Assembly (NCBI RefSeq): GCF_000165425.1
Contig: NW_001799610.1
Span: 259,146 to 323,145 of the forward strand
Reading direction: 5' to 3'
Origin: Paramecium tetraurelia
Lineage: Eukaryota > Ciliophora > Oligohymenophorea > Peniculida > Parameciidae
Length of the DNA: 64,000 bases
Positions 13,728 through 25,700 of the stretch are shown piece after piece (position 1 is the first letter of the stretch; each line of letters starts with the position of its first letter). The notes beneath the pieces are model-generated. The model saw only the letters and a list, made by a program, of their open reading frames with translations. It did no database searches and was not told the origin of the DNA. The position numbers and the translations under genes are program-made.

Positions 13728-16193
13728 TCATTTTATATATTTAAAAATCAGTTACCTTAATTGTTCAAATTTTACAGGTTTTATTAAGATTTCTTTCATT
13801 CCACTTTCTAATGCTTTAAGCAGATTGTTTTCAGAATCATAGGCAGAACACATCACTATATTCAATTTACTATCAATCTATAGTAATTATACAGAAGTTT
13901 AATATCCATTCAACCCAGGCATCTCGATGTCCATTAGAATCAATTTATATTGCAATAGTTACATTTTCTATCTATTTTTAACTCTATTAATAGCGTCTTA
14001 TCCATCATACGCCATTTCACTTTCAAATCCTAGGTTCTTAATTAATAAATTTAGAGACAACAAATTGAAAGGCACATCATCACAAATAAGAATTGGAGGA
14101 TTCTAATCATTTTAATGCTATCTTTAAGTAAAGAAGGTTTAGTTCCATAGAGGCATTTAATGATCTTCAACGGTGATTCTTTCATCATACAAATTTCCTG
14201 ATTCAGGAATCTCATCAAATCTTATAGTAGATCCTTTGAGAGATCTGGAACTGGAATGCATCTGGTTATTAATTCTAAAACTAATTTTAGTATATTCGCC
14301 TTCTTTGCTTCTAATTTTGAAATATGACTTTTTGGAATAAGACAATTCGTGATTCATTTTCATTCCAATTGAAAACCCTAGTCCTACATATTTGGTTGTG
14401 AAATTTCTCAACTAATAGAAGATACTATCATCAACACTTGCATTAACGATATTATTGATTGCCTCTAGATCTACCTTAGAGATTCCTTTGCCAGTGTCAT
14501 GAACAATAAATTTAATGAAATTAATCAATCCTGAAGGCTTCTATTTTTTCTTGGCTGTAATCGAAATTGTATCATCTAATTCAGTAAATTTTAATGAATT
14601 ATTAATAAAATTGACTAATAATTGAAGTATTCTTTCAGGGTCATTATTAATTTTGATATTTTCCAGACCATCTGCAATTTGGAAATTTAATTTAATCCCT
14701 TTACTTTAACATATGTCTTAATAATATTCCTCTAATTGATTGTATACGTCCTTAATCAGAAATTCTTGCATATTTAAATGAAATGTGCCTAAACCAAGGG
14801 AAGCATAATCTAAGATATCATTAATTTAATGCATAAGTAATTTATTAGAAACAATTGATGGATTAATATATTATTGAATTAGATTTTCTTAAATTGGTTG
14901 ATGTTTTAAGGCTTATAATAAGTTTAGTGAACAATTCAGAGGAGTTCTTAATTCATGAGAAAATGAATTAAAATATAAGGTTTAGAATTTGTATTTCTAG
15001 ACAAACTATTATTATTTCTCTATTTCACTGACATCTTAAAATAGTGTTAAATAGCAATTTTAGTTGAGTAGGTTTATCAATTTACAGAAGGTTACTTCGA
15101 TGGTTTTTTCATGATTGTTTGTGCTGAAATTAACTGTTAATTTGTTTGCTTTAACAAAACTCCTGTGTTCTAAACTACAGTTACAGATATTATTACAGAG
15201 ATGAAGTTTGTGATTCACTAAAAAGTGATAAAAGCAACTATTTAAAATCATGTTTGGATAAGTAATTTTTTTTTTTTTGTTTCTTATATTAGAATTACTA
15301 TTCTAGTATCTTCTCACTGAGGGATTAGCATCGTTTTAGATGCTTTTCAGCAGAGGCAATCAATGATTCAATCATTTTACCGTCTGCTTTTTAGGGTAAT
15401 TGCTTTTGTGAGGCACGACACTTGATTTCTTTGTGCAACTTTGTCAATGACTCTTCCTACTCCAAACCCCTAGAAATTCAATAAAGATTTACTGTAATAT
15501 CATTTTTTACAACTACAGCATGGCTTAATCATCAGTCTAAGCCATCAATATCTTGGATGCCTTATCATTGATGTACAATATATCCAAGTTAGTTGAAAAA
15601 TATATTATTCCTTATTTAATGTGATTCGTAATGTAAATTAACTCATCTTTTTGTATGAGATCAATTTTCCTATTTGACATGATCTACTCTGCTGGTACTG
15701 TAGAATAAGAATATAAAACTTCATGTGATGTAGCATGCTTGTGTCTTAATTATTGTAAATTCACCAGTTTTATCAGGATTATTAATATCGAGATTAAGGT
15801 TGTGATAATATACTGATGTATGAAGGTGTTATTGAGTTGAATCTCTACCATACAATACACTATTGAGGAATATTGTAAATATTTGTGTTGTTGTGTTGAT
15901 TGTTCTTAATACAGCAATAGCAAATATATGTAAAAGTGATAAGGATCTAAGCTTGAAAAGGCTTACCTAATTTCTGAAGCCAATTATACTTGATATAACA
16001 GTTACAAACAGAGGGTAAGGAGGGAAACCCTAATTTTGTAGTGGATTAAAAAATGACATATCACACTGACCAAAGCTATTGAGAATCTTATTGCTGCTAA
16101 TGTTTAGGTGATCCCTTAATCTGCCAATAATATGCTGGTTGTAGCATCACATCCAATTAGCAAATTAATTGAAATGCTCAAGTAAATATTCAT
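13728..16193 (-). CDS. Hybrid sensor histidine kinase 1 (membrane, PAS-like, HisKA, HATPase, receiver)
   Basis: About 784 aa. The N-terminus is hydrophobic with several membrane segments (for example RFSIALVSVICHFLIHY and IITTLISILIILIKLV). Then follow a cytosolic PAS-like sensor region (YFSTNLDILYINDKASKIL), the phospho-acceptor box SFSHELRTPLN, an ATPase with N-box LLVNFINNSLKF and G1 box VHDTGKGI, and a C-terminal receiver with DD, phospho-Asp in LILMDIEMPG and Lys in ILIKPVKF. It should autophosphorylate His and relay to its own receiver Asp. Introns of 20, 23 and 22 nt fit well. One junction in the membrane region (about 15813-15858) needs a further intron of 46 or 16 nt, both odd sizes, to keep frame; with either, the total length is divisible by three. 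That junction and the exact N-terminus are the uncertain parts. Confidence 0.85.
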
Positions 16194-16714
16194 GATTATT
16201 TTATACCAAAATTATATCACGTTAAATAATTTAGAATGGAATCAAAGCCACTGCTCCTCTAAAGTACTTAAGTTTAAACACAATTCAGAAATCACTATTC
16301 AAATTTATTGAGCAAAGTAAAAAAAATATGAAGAATTAAGATTGTCAATAATAATTTATTTTTATCATGATATGCCAGGAACCATAAAAGAAATCTGAAT
16401 AAGATTAAGTAATCTGACTCACATTTAAATTTATAAATATCATAAGATTATAAATAAAATATCAATATCACTTGACATTAGATTTCAATGAGTTAAATCT
16501 ATTAGGTAAATTGTAAAATAAACGAAAAAGATCCTTAATATAGTAAATAAATTCTTTTGATAGTATCTACTAATTTGAGATATATCAAATTGCAATTTCT
16601 ACTATAGGAAATTTAAATTGACTTTCTATCATTTACCTCTTCTTTGTAATTAAATAAGTTAAATTGATATATAAATTATATTGAATATACAGCAAATAAT
16701 GACATATAACATCA
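16194..16714. other. Intergenic, AT-rich
   Basis: About 520 nt between the start of histidine kinase 1 and the stop of the M8 protease, both minus strand. No coding frame with protein-like composition and no RNA structure was seen. Confidence 0.5.
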
Positions 16715-18585
16715 TCATAAAGCTAAAAACAAAGCTATAAAACTTGTTACTAACATTAATGAATATACTCGTAGTTCGCAAAACCCTGCCACTAATTCAT
16801 GCGTATCTTCACATAATGTGCATACATCTAAAGCCGAACATGTTGCACAATTTGCAGGACAACCAATACAATACATGGTTAAATCATTAGCAAAGGTGTT
16901 TGCTGGACAAGTCTAAACACACTCTATGCCATCTCTGTATGTGGTGCAAGCCTTTTCACATGCTCTTCCGGCATAACCAGGGATACATGTGCACTAAAAT
17001 ATTTAACTAAATATGAATACCACTCCTCCTAAACAGTATCCTTTCTTATTACATTAATTTGGACATTCATTCTTTGATTAGCAGATATCCTCTGGATTAT
17101 CTGGGCACATAAATCCATATAAATATTTATTATCGTCGAAACTTGGAATTGAACCTCCATCACTACAATCATATGTAGTTCCATCAACAATAATGCTCAG
17201 TTAATGATCCTCATCGCAAGAATATTGAAAACAACTAAATCCAATATAAAGATAATCTCCTTTCTTTGGCAACCCTCCTCTAATACACATACTATCATAT
17301 CCAAAATGGAAGTTGGTTCCCTAGAATACCTTTGCATCATAGTTGTCAGCATCCCTGCAATCTAGGTCCTCAATGATATAGTAATATGGACATTCTACAA
17401 GTCCATCATTTACGCAAAATCCTATCCCTGTTTATGCATATGAACAGGATAAATGATTAGCTACGTTATCTTTTTCATCGGAAGGATCGTATGGATTTTC
17501 GCAGAATTCCTCATAAGTAGAATCAGAATAGCATTGCTGCTAATAAAAATCACATCCCTTATCCAATCCCCATAACTAAACATCAGAAGCATGTTTGGTC
17601 ACTCGATAAAATCTAAAATTAATGTTATTGTTTTATACCCTGTATCTTCTAAGATGGCAAATGTAAAATCAGTAAATAGAGTGTTGCCTGATATCATGGA
17701 GCCTGTCATCAAATCATTGTGAAAGATAGACCTTTCAAAATGTGATCCAGCAGTCCCCCTACCATTCTAATCTTCCATCTAATATTTAAATTGATTAAGA
17801 TACAGTTCCACCAAACAAATCACAACATCCAAAATGTTTCCTTGCCAACTGAGTCAGCCTTGGAGTTGGTAAGTCTATCTGTTGATTCACTCGTTGGTAT
17901 ACAGTGAAATCATATTTCTAACCAGATGTACTATTGATATAGTTATCATAGAGATTATTAGTGAATCCTAAGCCATGGATTGTTTCATGAAGTACTACCT
18001 GTACTGCAGCTTCAAACTTTGCATTTGTTCCCTTTAAAAAAAATTATTCTATTTGTACCTAAAATTCCAGCATATAGTGGTTATTCAATATCATCAACCC
18101 AAAAATTGGTCTACCTGTTTTCTCATCAAAAATCACAGGTCCAGCTCTCGCAACATATTCTGCATCAGCATCTGTCTCTTGTGCAACAAAAAATACCTAA
18201 AAAATATATTCTATCTTATTACCAAGTCACTGTCATAACTCTTCTGGAGTGAAGCAGGTACAATAATTAGACCCCAATCTGTTTCATATGTCGATTTCCA
18301 TTCCAAACTTCCCGTTTGTCTTTTCACCAATAAGTGTCTTCCAAAAAATGTCTTAATTATTTCAAGAACTGTCTCAGTCTATTGAATGTAATCTGCAGGT
18401 GGAGTTTCAACATATTCAAAGTGTATTCTTATGGGTTCCCAAGAAGTTTTAATATCCTCAAGATTTCGATCTCTTCGATTTTCTCTTAGCTTTTATAGTA
18501 GCTTCATCTAAGATGGTAATTTTATATTCAAGTCCTATGAAGCAGCAAAACAAATAGTAAAATAGAATAACAAAAGATGTTTCAT
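16715..18585 (-). CDS. Leishmanolysin-like zinc metalloprotease (peptidase M8), secreted and probably GPI-anchored
   Basis: About 579 aa. Starts with a clear signal peptide (MKHLLLFYFTICFAAS). The zinc site is VVLHETIHGLGF (HExxH plus the G of the met-zincin signature), with the third His ligand in GSHFERSIFH and the Met-turn region in DLMTGSMISG. These are the family hallmarks of M8 endopeptidases, which act at the cell surface. The C-terminal half is cysteine-rich: a gp63-type domain, then EGF/furin-like repeats (CPANCATCSALDVCTLCE). It ends in a hydrophobic tail (SLMLVTSFIALFLAL) typical of a GPI-attachment signal. At least three micro-introns (26, 25 and 26 nt) are required for frame, and two 27-nt ones are optional. 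Catalytic residues are all present, so activity is expected. Ciliates have many such genes. Confidence 0.88.
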
Positions 18586-18686
18586 CTTTAAATTAATATT
18601 TAAATTTTCAAGGTATATAATTACTTAAATATTAAAAATTATGTTAAAAATTTATATTTAAAATTATATAATAATAATTCATTAAA

Positions 18687-19676
18687 ATGTTCGAAAATTC
18701 TCATACTAATAATTAATTTTCATTCCACTCTTCCAATAAATTCAAAAAATTAACCAAATTAGAACCTCTAATAAAATAAATCAACCAAGTTGTCCCTCAA
18801 AATACTTCAAGAGGAAGAAGCTTTAAATGCTATTTATTTAACGTAACTGCAGGATAATGCAAGTTTAGAAGGAAAACTTGCACATGTTCGGATTGTGGGG
18901 GGACAAATGCATTCGTTGAAAAATAGAATGCTTTGTAACCCATCACTTACATAAGAGCTCATCATATAAAAAAGAGAAAGAGGAAGATGCATCGCAATAA
19001 AGGAGGTGGCAGACATCTATCAGCCATGATAACAAGAGTCCCTCTTAAAATTGAGGATATTACGAAGCTTATTCCAAAGCGAAAGGAAAGAAAAGCAAAA
19101 ACATTACTACAAAATTAATTTATCGAATAAACATTATTAAAATGCAAAAGACTATTAACCAAAGACGACTGTGCTATTGGCTATGAATACTTTTTTGCAA
19201 ACGAATTGAAAATTGCCTATTAAACTAAAGAATTTTTGACCACTAGTACTTTTGAAAAGACTCCCACATAGGCAAAACAACAAAATTTTGGAGTAACTGT
19301 GAGTCAAAAAACAATAGATGAATCTCAAATAATTAGTGCAAATAATTTGAATATTAATCAGAGTCAAGTCTTAAATACTCAACTTCCTAGAGTAAACTAT
19401 AAAATTAAACAAAAAACTTCACTCCATAGTCCTAGAGTCTATCAAGGCATTCTGTAATCACACAATCTTAAACCAAACAGGACTGTTGATAAATATATCT
19501 CTCAAAGCACTCATTGCTCACCAACCAACATCAAATTGCCATTGATTAGTTAAAAGCAAGTAACCTAAGCAACAAGAAAGAAATCCAATCATACTTATTT
19601 GAAAGGTTCTCCTTTGAAATTATTGCTTGAATTAAAATCATAGATTTTATTATAAAAAAAAATGAGCAAATAATGA
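18687..19676 (+). CDS. Unrecognised basic protein with a small Cys cluster
   Basis: An uninterrupted code-6 frame of 329 aa from ATG 18687 (MFENSHTNNQFSFHSS) to TGA 19674. The C-terminal two-thirds is Lys/Ser/Thr/Gln-rich and looks disordered. Near residues 55-75 a Cys cluster (CKFRRKTCTCSDCGG) could bind a metal. Between about 18805 and 19015 an overlapping frame also reads like protein (EEEALNAIYLTQLQDNASL), and a 26-nt GTA...TAG segment at 18841-18866 could be an intron. The 5' exon structure is therefore not settled, while the 3' part (from about 19030) is firm. No family recognised. The neighbour upstream is the divergent M8 protease, 101 bp away. Confidence 0.6.
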
Positions 19677-20225
19677 GTTTTTGTTTTTTAACGACTATTT
19701 AATACCTGTATTATTTAATGAATATCAAATTCTCTATTTACACACCCATAAAAATCATCAAAATATATTAAATTAAGTATTATCATACAATCTTTACCCT
19801 GAACTATCTAACAAATGGTTTGATTATCTTAATGAAGAATATCTTCAAGCTTCTTCCATATAGCAACTAAATCACCTAGATACATACCATTTTTTGAGAT
19901 TTAATTGATAATTTTTGTAAAAATCTATCATTTAACTTTGTGATCTTTAAAGATGATGTTACATGACTCATATTCATAATATTTCATGATGTAAAAATAC
20001 CTGAATTTTCAGTATCGAATGAGAAATCTTACCACCTTTTTAGGAAGAATTTGACATAGAAATTGCTTAATTAATGAGTCTGAGATTGTAAGAGCAAATC
20101 AATAGAGATCATTATAAACATTGATATAATGAATAAATCGAATTCCATATCAATGATCCATTGATCTGTATTGAAAACAATAAATAGTTAAATTTCTTTA
20201 TTTTATTATAAATTGTCCTAAGTAT
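19677..20225. other. Intergenic, AT-rich
   Basis: About 550 nt between two plus-strand genes. Frames are short or of non-protein composition. Nothing identified. Confidence 0.45.
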
Positions 20226-20802
20226 ATGCAATAGCTACAATCTCGGATTAGAGCATCATCAGTTTAAGAACAAGGGGAACAGAGAGCCAAATTACCAAAT
20301 ATATTGACACCTACATTTGCAGATTGGAAAATTATTAGTGATGCTAGGGCTCATCCTTAGATTAGCAGGAGGAATCCTCTCTTTAAATTTGGTTTAATTC
20401 CACCAAAAAAGGCAGCTACTCCCTCATCATTTGGCAACCAAAATCCTTAAGATTTTAGAGGTCTCAAATCTGAGGAGAAAAGTCAAAGAATGAAAGAAAT
20501 AATTGTTGAAGATAGAGTTAGCACAACAGAAACAAATAATCTTTTATAATTTAAGTCAGATAAAAGATATTTTCAATTGCGAAATCTATCTGTAAGCGGA
20601 CCCAAACAAAAGAATCAATTAGTATACCTTAAAATAATATTTTCAGTTACTTGAATGCAAATAGTTATTCGACAATCAAAAAAAAGCTTTTGAAGAAATA
20701 ATGAATAAAAACAATTTATATAATAAATATTCTAGAGTAATAGATAAGGAATAATCCATAACAAATTAGAAAATAATGTAAATTTTTAACTTTTATAAAT
20801 GA
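20226..20802 (+). CDS. Unrecognised small basic protein, 183 aa
   Basis: Starts MQQLQSRIRASSV at ATG 20226. A 25-nt intron (GTATAC...CAG, about 20621-20645) joins it to a short last exon, which reads LLECKQLFDNQKKAFEEIM and ends at TGA 20800. The spliced length is a multiple of three. The protein is hydrophilic, rich in Lys, Gln and Ser, with a short helical C-terminus and a Pro/Phe patch (FKFGLIPPKKAATPSSFG). No membrane segment, signal peptide or known motif is visible. Probably ciliate-specific. Confidence 0.6.
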
Positions 20803-21459
20803 AATATCTACATATATCTTATTAAGTCCTCCTCCCTATACATATTAAACACATCTTATAAATATATATATAAATAAAGGAATAATCGCTTTTATAAATA
20901 ATAAGATTAATATTTATTTTATTTACAATTCTTAGATATATAATAAAACTTTGGTCATTTTCTTAACTCAGCTTATCAAAGATTGAAGATATAAAACATT
21001 TGTTATATAAGCTTATCCGTTAATAAGAACAATTCATCAAATTAAAATGGGCTATAGATATAAGAGTTCTTAATTCTGATGAATTTCATATGATAAGTTG
21101 TAAGCATCCTCAAGTTTTTATAGTTGAGATATTGCTGTACAATTTTGAGACAAAAATTAGAAACTTAGGAATAATATCATTATTTATCCGATGCAACTAT
21201 TTTCATCCAAATATTAAGTATATTTTGAGTCTAAAATTAATGATGTCAATTTCAATAATTATTCCCAATTATAAGGTTTCAGTGATTTAATTAGTGAAAT
21301 TGAGACTGATTATCACTAAATGTGCTTGAATTATTAATAAATACTCTTTTATGTTATTAACAAATAAAATGGTTTTATGATTAATTTTTATTGGTAAAAT
21401 AGGACTTTCAAAAATGGACTTAACATAATATATTCTAAGTTATAATTTGTATATATAAA
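20803..21459. other. Intergenic between convergent genes
   Basis: About 650 nt of AT-rich DNA. It contains one 66-residue standard-code frame (21090-21290) of hydrophobic, unbiased composition that I do not consider coding. Nothing else seen. Confidence 0.45.
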
Positions 21460-22084
21460 TCAGTATATGGTTTGGAAGAATGGATTAGGCTTTTGATACT
21501 CCAAATCGATGGCTTTTCTTGATTTGTTATATTTACCAAAATATTCCATGCATGTAAATGTAAATCTTATATTTGAGATGAGATGAATACCTAATGTAAT
21601 TTCCGAATTTAGCTGTTCTTAAATACTCTCTTGAAATGCCTGTCTTGGCAAGATCATCAGCATAGACGAATAAGTCTGAGCCATCCTAGTCCATAACAAT
21701 GAATCCATAATTTTTATTTTCGTCGAAGAACTTAAGGTATCCGGTGCTTCTATTCTTTTTGGGTTATTCAAGAGCGAGTTCTTACAGTAGTTGAGTGACA
21801 GAAACTTAAGAGTCTTAAACAAAGCGATTGCATTCCTGAATGATTTGATCTCCTTCGATGTTGCTCTCTTCGATAAGTTGCTACTTATACTAAAAAGATA
21901 GTGTCAAATATAGTACATAATTTTTAGGATATGAAGAGCTCTTCTTTATTTATGGGGGCTTATGGACTTGCTCCAATTTGAATGTATCATAGTCCAAATC
22001 ATTTTCACTAATCATAGTCGAGAAATCCTTGAATTCCGATCTAGATGGAGACAATTACAAATCGATCAACTTCACAGGGAACAT
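21460..22084 (-). CDS. Cold-shock-domain RNA/DNA-binding protein
   Basis: About 190 aa. The C-terminal half carries a cold-shock domain. It opens with STGYLKFFDENKNYGFIVMD, in which KNYGFI is the RNP1 motif, and continues with SDLFVYADDL as the RNP2-like strand. CSD proteins bind single-stranded nucleic acid and act in translation or RNA packaging. The N-terminal 90 residues (MFPVKLIDLQLSPSRSEF) are unrelated to known domains. Two introns are inferred: 27 nt (about 21892-21918, optional because it is 3n) and a required 25-nt intron ending AAG (about 21566-21590), after which the last exon reads FTFTCMEYFGKYNKSRKAID. Spliced length is a multiple of three. The aromatic RNA-contact residues of RNP1 and RNP2 are present. 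Confidence 0.82.
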
Positions 22085-22724
22085 TTATAGACAGATAATT
22101 AAATTATTTATGAATAATTTTATTTATTTTCCTTATATACACTCTCAAACGAGCAAATAATTATTCTTCAAAGAAAATTAAAAAATTATTTAATGGATGC
22201 TACCTCAACTTTAATAGCATAAAGATCGATATCTAACATCAATTTAGTCATATAGTGAATTTTAAAATTACAGCAACCTAATTGGTTAAAATATTATAAA
22301 TTATATCTTATTAACAATATTCCTTATATTATGCTTTGTATACTACATCCTAATTAAAATCTCATATAAATCTATATAATGAAATCATATATAATTCTTA
22401 AACCATCTAATTCTTCTAAATAAAAATTTAGATATTTTCAAGTTGAAGTATTTCATTGGGTCATTTGATTATTATTTAATTTATCCATATGGTTGAGAAC
22501 AATATTGAAAAGTTTATGAACAAATCAAAAGTAAATAAATGTATAACAGCTATATTATTTATGAACTAAGTCATCATAAATAATTAGATTCAGATTTCAA
22601 AGATAATTTTATAAGTTTTAAATGATGAATTAATCTATTGCCTTCTGTAAATGCTCAATTAAGGCGTTGATGTATAAATTTATTTGACTAAAAATATAAC
22701 TTAAATACTAAAATAAAAAATTAA
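22085..22724. other. Intergenic, AT-rich
   Basis: About 640 nt upstream of the cold-shock gene and downstream of the bromodomain gene (both minus). TGA-rich in all frames. A poly-T run near 22734 belongs to the end of the next gene. Nothing identified. Confidence 0.45.
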
Positions 22725-25700
22725 TCAAAATAATTTTTTTTTTTTTCTCGTTTATATTTCTCTAACTTATATTGTCACTTATTTTTGAATTTGATCACCA
22801 TTTACTATTGAATGTAAAATGTTGGCTAACTTATCAGCTAGTTCACAGACTTCTGATTTAGAAGGATTAAAAACGTAAGCATTGCTTCGAATTCTTTCAA
22901 CATCATTTAGGATCTAATCTTTACTCCTATAAAAATCATTCTCCAATCTTAATATCAAATGATATAATTACCTTCTTTAAATGAGCGTAATGTAACTCAT
23001 TAATGGAACAAAATCTAAGTATTCCGGGTACTGTTGGACATCTACTTCATTGGAAAAGAAAAAGGAAATCTTAGTTTACTTCTTGATCATAGCATTAATG
23101 TCTTTATTAATTTGTTGAGCCTCATTAGTGGTTAGAGCAGATTATAAGGAAGCTCCTTGAATTTCGATAGGTTTATTAGATTTATTGATCATTGAGGCTA
23201 TTTCCCAGAAATTTAAATGACAATACGCAATCATACTTTTTTGATTTCTTAGTTGGTAAGTGTCATCACTAATCCTCTTGCATTTTAAGACTTACCAATC
23301 GCTGGCATTTAAATAAACATCTGGAGTTTCTTAAGCAATAAATTGGTATTGATGGCCAAACCCATTGTCTTTATCGGTATCAGTTTGGAAGCTTAATTAT
23401 TGTTGATTCAAATAAGGACGAATTTATCTTACACTAGAAGCATAAGATTCCTCCAGAATAAGATATGGATCGCAATCATATGAGTAAAAGCATTTGAAAA
23501 TAAGATCCTTTGTTTGTAGTTCAAAAACTTGAATTATATAAGTGTTTTAATTAACTTATCTTTTAAAGACTGTGTTGATGACAGGGAAAATGTAATTTAT
23601 GTTGAGGACTTTGCAATATACGAAATTGGCTGACTCTTAGTCTGTTAGAACATCTCCAGGGAAGACTATAGTTTTTTTGGATGCAGAATCAACTAACAAT
23701 TCAGACAAATCTAAATTTTGTAGACATTTTTAGAGATATTGTTCATATCCTTTAGTAAAGAATATTACATCATCTCCAATCTAAGGGGAATTAGTATCAT
23801 CAGTTAAATACTTATCTCTCAAGTGATCACCTTGTCTAGTTTAAGCTTATTTTTTTCGTTGGAATTAAGCCATGCAATTAATACAAATTCTTTTTTGAGT
23901 TCCAAAATCAAGTTCACTTAAGAATAGACGTATTTCACTGCACTCCTAATGAAATGCTGATTTACATTCAGGACAGCGAACAACATTATCCATTAAAATT
24001 CGACATCTAGTACATTACTCTGTCACTTATGATCTATTGCGTCTTAAATCATTTTGTTGTCTATGACTGTTCAAGATCACTAGTCTACTTTATTGATTTC
24101 TTTGATTTCTTCTTGATCTTGTCTATAAAGGAGACTATTCAATCTGAGCATCTTCCTTCATATTCTAATTGCTTTATTTACTTATTTTTTCTTCGCTTTC
24201 ACTTTCGCTTTCAATTACTTTTTTTCTTCTTTGACTTTATTTTTTAGATTCGTTATTATTATTAATCAATTGCTGAGCCACCTATTAAGATATTTATGGA
24301 CTACTATCTTCATCATCTTTGATTAAAGCCCTCTTAATTAATTCTCCTGACTTTTACTCAGTTTTTTTAATTAGTTTGACATTATGATTAGATGGTGATC
24401 TTTCTGGAATGGGTTGATTAGCTACATCAATTATTTCACCTTCTAATTTTTAAATTCTGACTTAATCCTAAATTTTCATTAATTCTTTGATATCATGAAT
24501 AATTTTAATTTCCATTTACTTCATCTCTGCAAAGTAGCCTTAAAACATCTCTTCATTTTTCATGTTATCTATGGTAATCCCTTTGGACATTTGTATAAAA
24601 GTGTATAACTTTGGTTTCTACAGATTGACACTCTTTTTGCCTTGATAATCTTGAGATATCAAATAAGGAAAGAGAGTCTTAAAATTATTCTAGAAATGAT
24701 AATGATATGGCATTCTATAGAAATTACAAATGCTTCCCCTATCCACATAACAGAATTCCATATCAGAATCTAATGCCATAACTCTAAATCCATCTGATTC
24801 ATCTATTATTGGATGCTCAGAATCTGATACGTAAAACTATTCAACAGGAGTTTAATCAAAGACCTCTTGTGCTCCATAGCCATAGATAGAGAATGACCCA
24901 TAATCTGTAGACACTACAAAAGTCATCCCATTTGGACTGAAACATCCATCTTTCAAAGGAACCTCTAAGTTTGGTAATTTCAAATGATATCCTCTTTCAT
25001 GAAACACTTTTAGAGGTGTTCCTTTTTGGACATTCCATAAAATGATTAATCCATTTTCATCTGCTGATAATGCCACTTCCTCAAAAATAGGATGAGCTTC
25101 CAAAAATACAACATGAGAATCCAATTTCAATTATGGTAATCTCTCTTAATCCATACAATGAATGACTTAATTCTCATGTGTTGAATAGACTTGAATTTAA
25201 GTCTTTGATTTTTCCTCATCTCCTTTCTTCTTCAATTTCTTACTAAATGAAGCCAAAGCATAAGTGCTTTTAGCAGACCAAGCAATAGCAAAACATTAGA
25301 TTTCACCTACTCTTCTCCCCTCTGTAGATTTATACTTCAATAACACTTATGATCTGTTGTGTTGATTGGCTGCAATTCCTCCTTCTTACCATTTCCATAA
25401 TCGAGCACTTCCATCAAACGATGCAGTCAACAATTGATCACCATCTTTAGACCAACGAGCCAAATGAACAGTGCCAGAATGTTCTCTCCATTCAACTTTA
25501 TTGATTACTTTTGACAGATTTTCAGGTTTATCAAAGATAATTATTTCGCCTTAATCAGTTCCCATTGCTAAATATCCCTGCTTATTAAATTCCATACACA
25601 ATATCCCATTTACTTTGCCTTTATTTGATTTATTGTAATTCACATTCAATCTGATGATATCTGCTTCATGTTTAATGGCAGATTACTTAATTTTTGTATT

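Noticed and set aside
14157-14411. Stand-alone 84-residue ORF
   Set aside because: It is a piece of histidine kinase 1, which continues through TAA/TAG codons on both sides.
15813-15858. Retained germline-limited IES in histidine kinase 1
   Set aside because: TA-bounded candidates of the right phase do not match the expected terminal consensus well, so a long intron remains at least as likely; kept only as an alternative.
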